A stretch of DNA of 6,590 nucleotides from Verrucomicrobiota bacterium (GTDB lineage: Bacteria > Verrucomicrobiota > Kiritimatiellia > Kiritimatiellales > Tichowtungiaceae), in the NCBI GenBank assembly GCA_030619095.1, contig JAUXCB010000088.1, forward strand, positions 1 to 6,590. The letters are read 5' to 3'. How positions within the stretch are numbered: the first letter of the stretch is position 1; every line of letters begins with the position of its first letter. Shown here piece by piece: positions 6,346-6,590 of the stretch. Position numbers and translations under genes: made by a program. A model generated the notes under the pieces. It was not told where the DNA came from and searched no databases. It saw only the letters and a program-made list of their open reading frames with translations.

Positions 6346-6465
6346 ACCGCCGAGCATAGCGCAAATTCTTCTAATCGTCTGAAAAAACAGGTGTAATTTT
6401 TACAGGGTGGAAAAAATGAAGGCCAGGCCTGGATCAACCCTTCGCTGTGATGGCGGGGTGGTTAT
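6346..6465. other. Upstream region of ymdB with two small palindromes
   Basis: This gap contains no gene. It holds TGTAA-TTT-TTACA (6392-6404), an inverted repeat of operator-like form, and the perfect 10-base palindrome CCAGGCCTGG (6423-6432). Both lie where transcription of ymdB should begin, but I could not find a -35/-10 pair of good quality on the minus strand. They could be regulator sites or chance. Confidence 0.3.
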
Positions 6466-6501
6466 AAAAAAACCTGCCACACCTTTCGGTCTGACAGGTT
6501 T
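6466..6501 (-). terminator. Rho-independent terminator (minus strand)
   Basis: On the minus strand a 10-base stem (6501-6492 with 6479-6470, one G-U pair) is topped by a single C-C/G-G type mismatch, three more pairs and a GAAA tetraloop. A run of seven U residues follows (A-run 6472-6466 on the given strand). It is followed by no + strand T-run, so its direction is minus. It lies 5 bases after the CCA of the tRNA-like sequence and would end that transcript, well upstream of ymdB. Confidence 0.85.
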
Positions 6502-6506
6502 AAAAG

Positions 6507-6535
6507 TGGCGGAGAGGGGGGGGTCGAGAGTCCCC
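6507..6535 (-). pseudogene. tRNA-Ser-like 3' end (remnant or att scar)
   Basis: Read on the minus strand the segment ends CCTCTCC-G-CCA, the usual acceptor 3' strand, discriminator G and CCA of many serine tRNAs. Just before it is a T-arm-like GGGG...CTCGA...CCCC. A terminator follows 5 bases later, as after a real tRNA gene. However, the T loop is off by about one base from TTCRANY geometry, the acceptor partner GGAGAGG is not in the remaining 55 bases, and no anticodon or variable arm is recognisable. A functional tRNA would need about 90 bases and would just run off the window, but the visible part does not fold as one. A run of eight G (6516-6523) could also hide a sequencing error. Confidence 0.4.
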
Positions 6536-6556
6536 GCTTCGCTCTAATTCTGTAAA

Positions 6557-6580
6557 GCATCTAAATACAACAGTTTATGC
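6557..6580. repeat. Imperfect inverted repeat beside the tRNA-like end
   Basis: GCATCTAAA (6557-6565) and TTTATGC (6574-6580) form an imperfect inverted repeat (GCAT-AAA type arms, two extra bases on the left) around 8 bases. Short inverted arms of this size next to a tRNA 3' end resemble the core-type sites bound by tyrosine recombinases. No integrase gene is in the window, so this is suggestive only. Confidence 0.25.
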
Positions 6581-6590
6581 TCTTGGTTTC

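Noticed and set aside
6501..6590. Intact tRNA-Ser gene
   Set aside because: Only the acceptor end and a distorted T arm are visible; no anticodon arm, D arm or 5' acceptor strand can be found in the remaining bases.
1..6590. CRISPR array, defence island, toxin-antitoxin or secondary-metabolite system
   Set aside because: No regularly spaced direct repeats and no matching genes; all sizeable gaps and frames are accounted for by housekeeping genes and short repeats.

Overview
The window holds eight genes in three transcriptional blocks. They look like the chromosome of a Gram-negative bacterium with moderately high G+C: there is an outer-membrane-directed lipoprotein, a predicted inner-to-outer membrane lipid-transfer module and a peptidoglycan alanine racemase. 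The taxon cannot be read directly. The intergenic palindromic repeats and the gene mix would fit a Verrucomicrobiota/Kiritimatiellota-type genome, but that is a weak inference from style, not a proof.

Left block (1-2227, + strand): the possible tail of an upstream gene overlaps, by ATGA, a three-gene operon resembling ydbH-ynbE-ydbL. This encodes a membrane-anchored AsmA/TamB-like periplasmic protein, a tiny outer-membrane lipoprotein and a small secreted DUF1318 protein. In E. coli the equivalent proteins help move phospholipids between inner and outer membrane. The YdbH here is much shorter than the E. coli protein. The operon ends in a gap with an imperfect inverted repeat and a small terminator-like hairpin.

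Middle block (2389-4097, + strand): alr (alanine racemase, D-Ala for peptidoglycan), then a separately promoted small protein with two CBS domains. The CBS gene has a near-consensus sigma-70-type promoter and a strong UUCG-loop terminator, so it is probably a self-contained unit.

Right block (4143-6345, - strand, converging on the CBS gene): ymdB (TIGR00282-type metallophosphoesterase), xseA and xseB (both subunits of exonuclease VII), tightly packed and probably translationally coupled. Beyond the operon's 5' end lies about 245 bases without a gene. It holds a strong minus-strand terminator immediately downstream of a sequence resembling the 3' end of a serine tRNA. The rest of a tRNA is not recognisable, so this may be a tRNA remnant or an integration-site scar.

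I see no CRISPR array, transposase, integrase, toxin-antitoxin pair or defence gene. Most of the window is housekeeping; the points worth a second look are the compact YdbH module, the tRNA-like scar at the right edge and the intergenic repeats.
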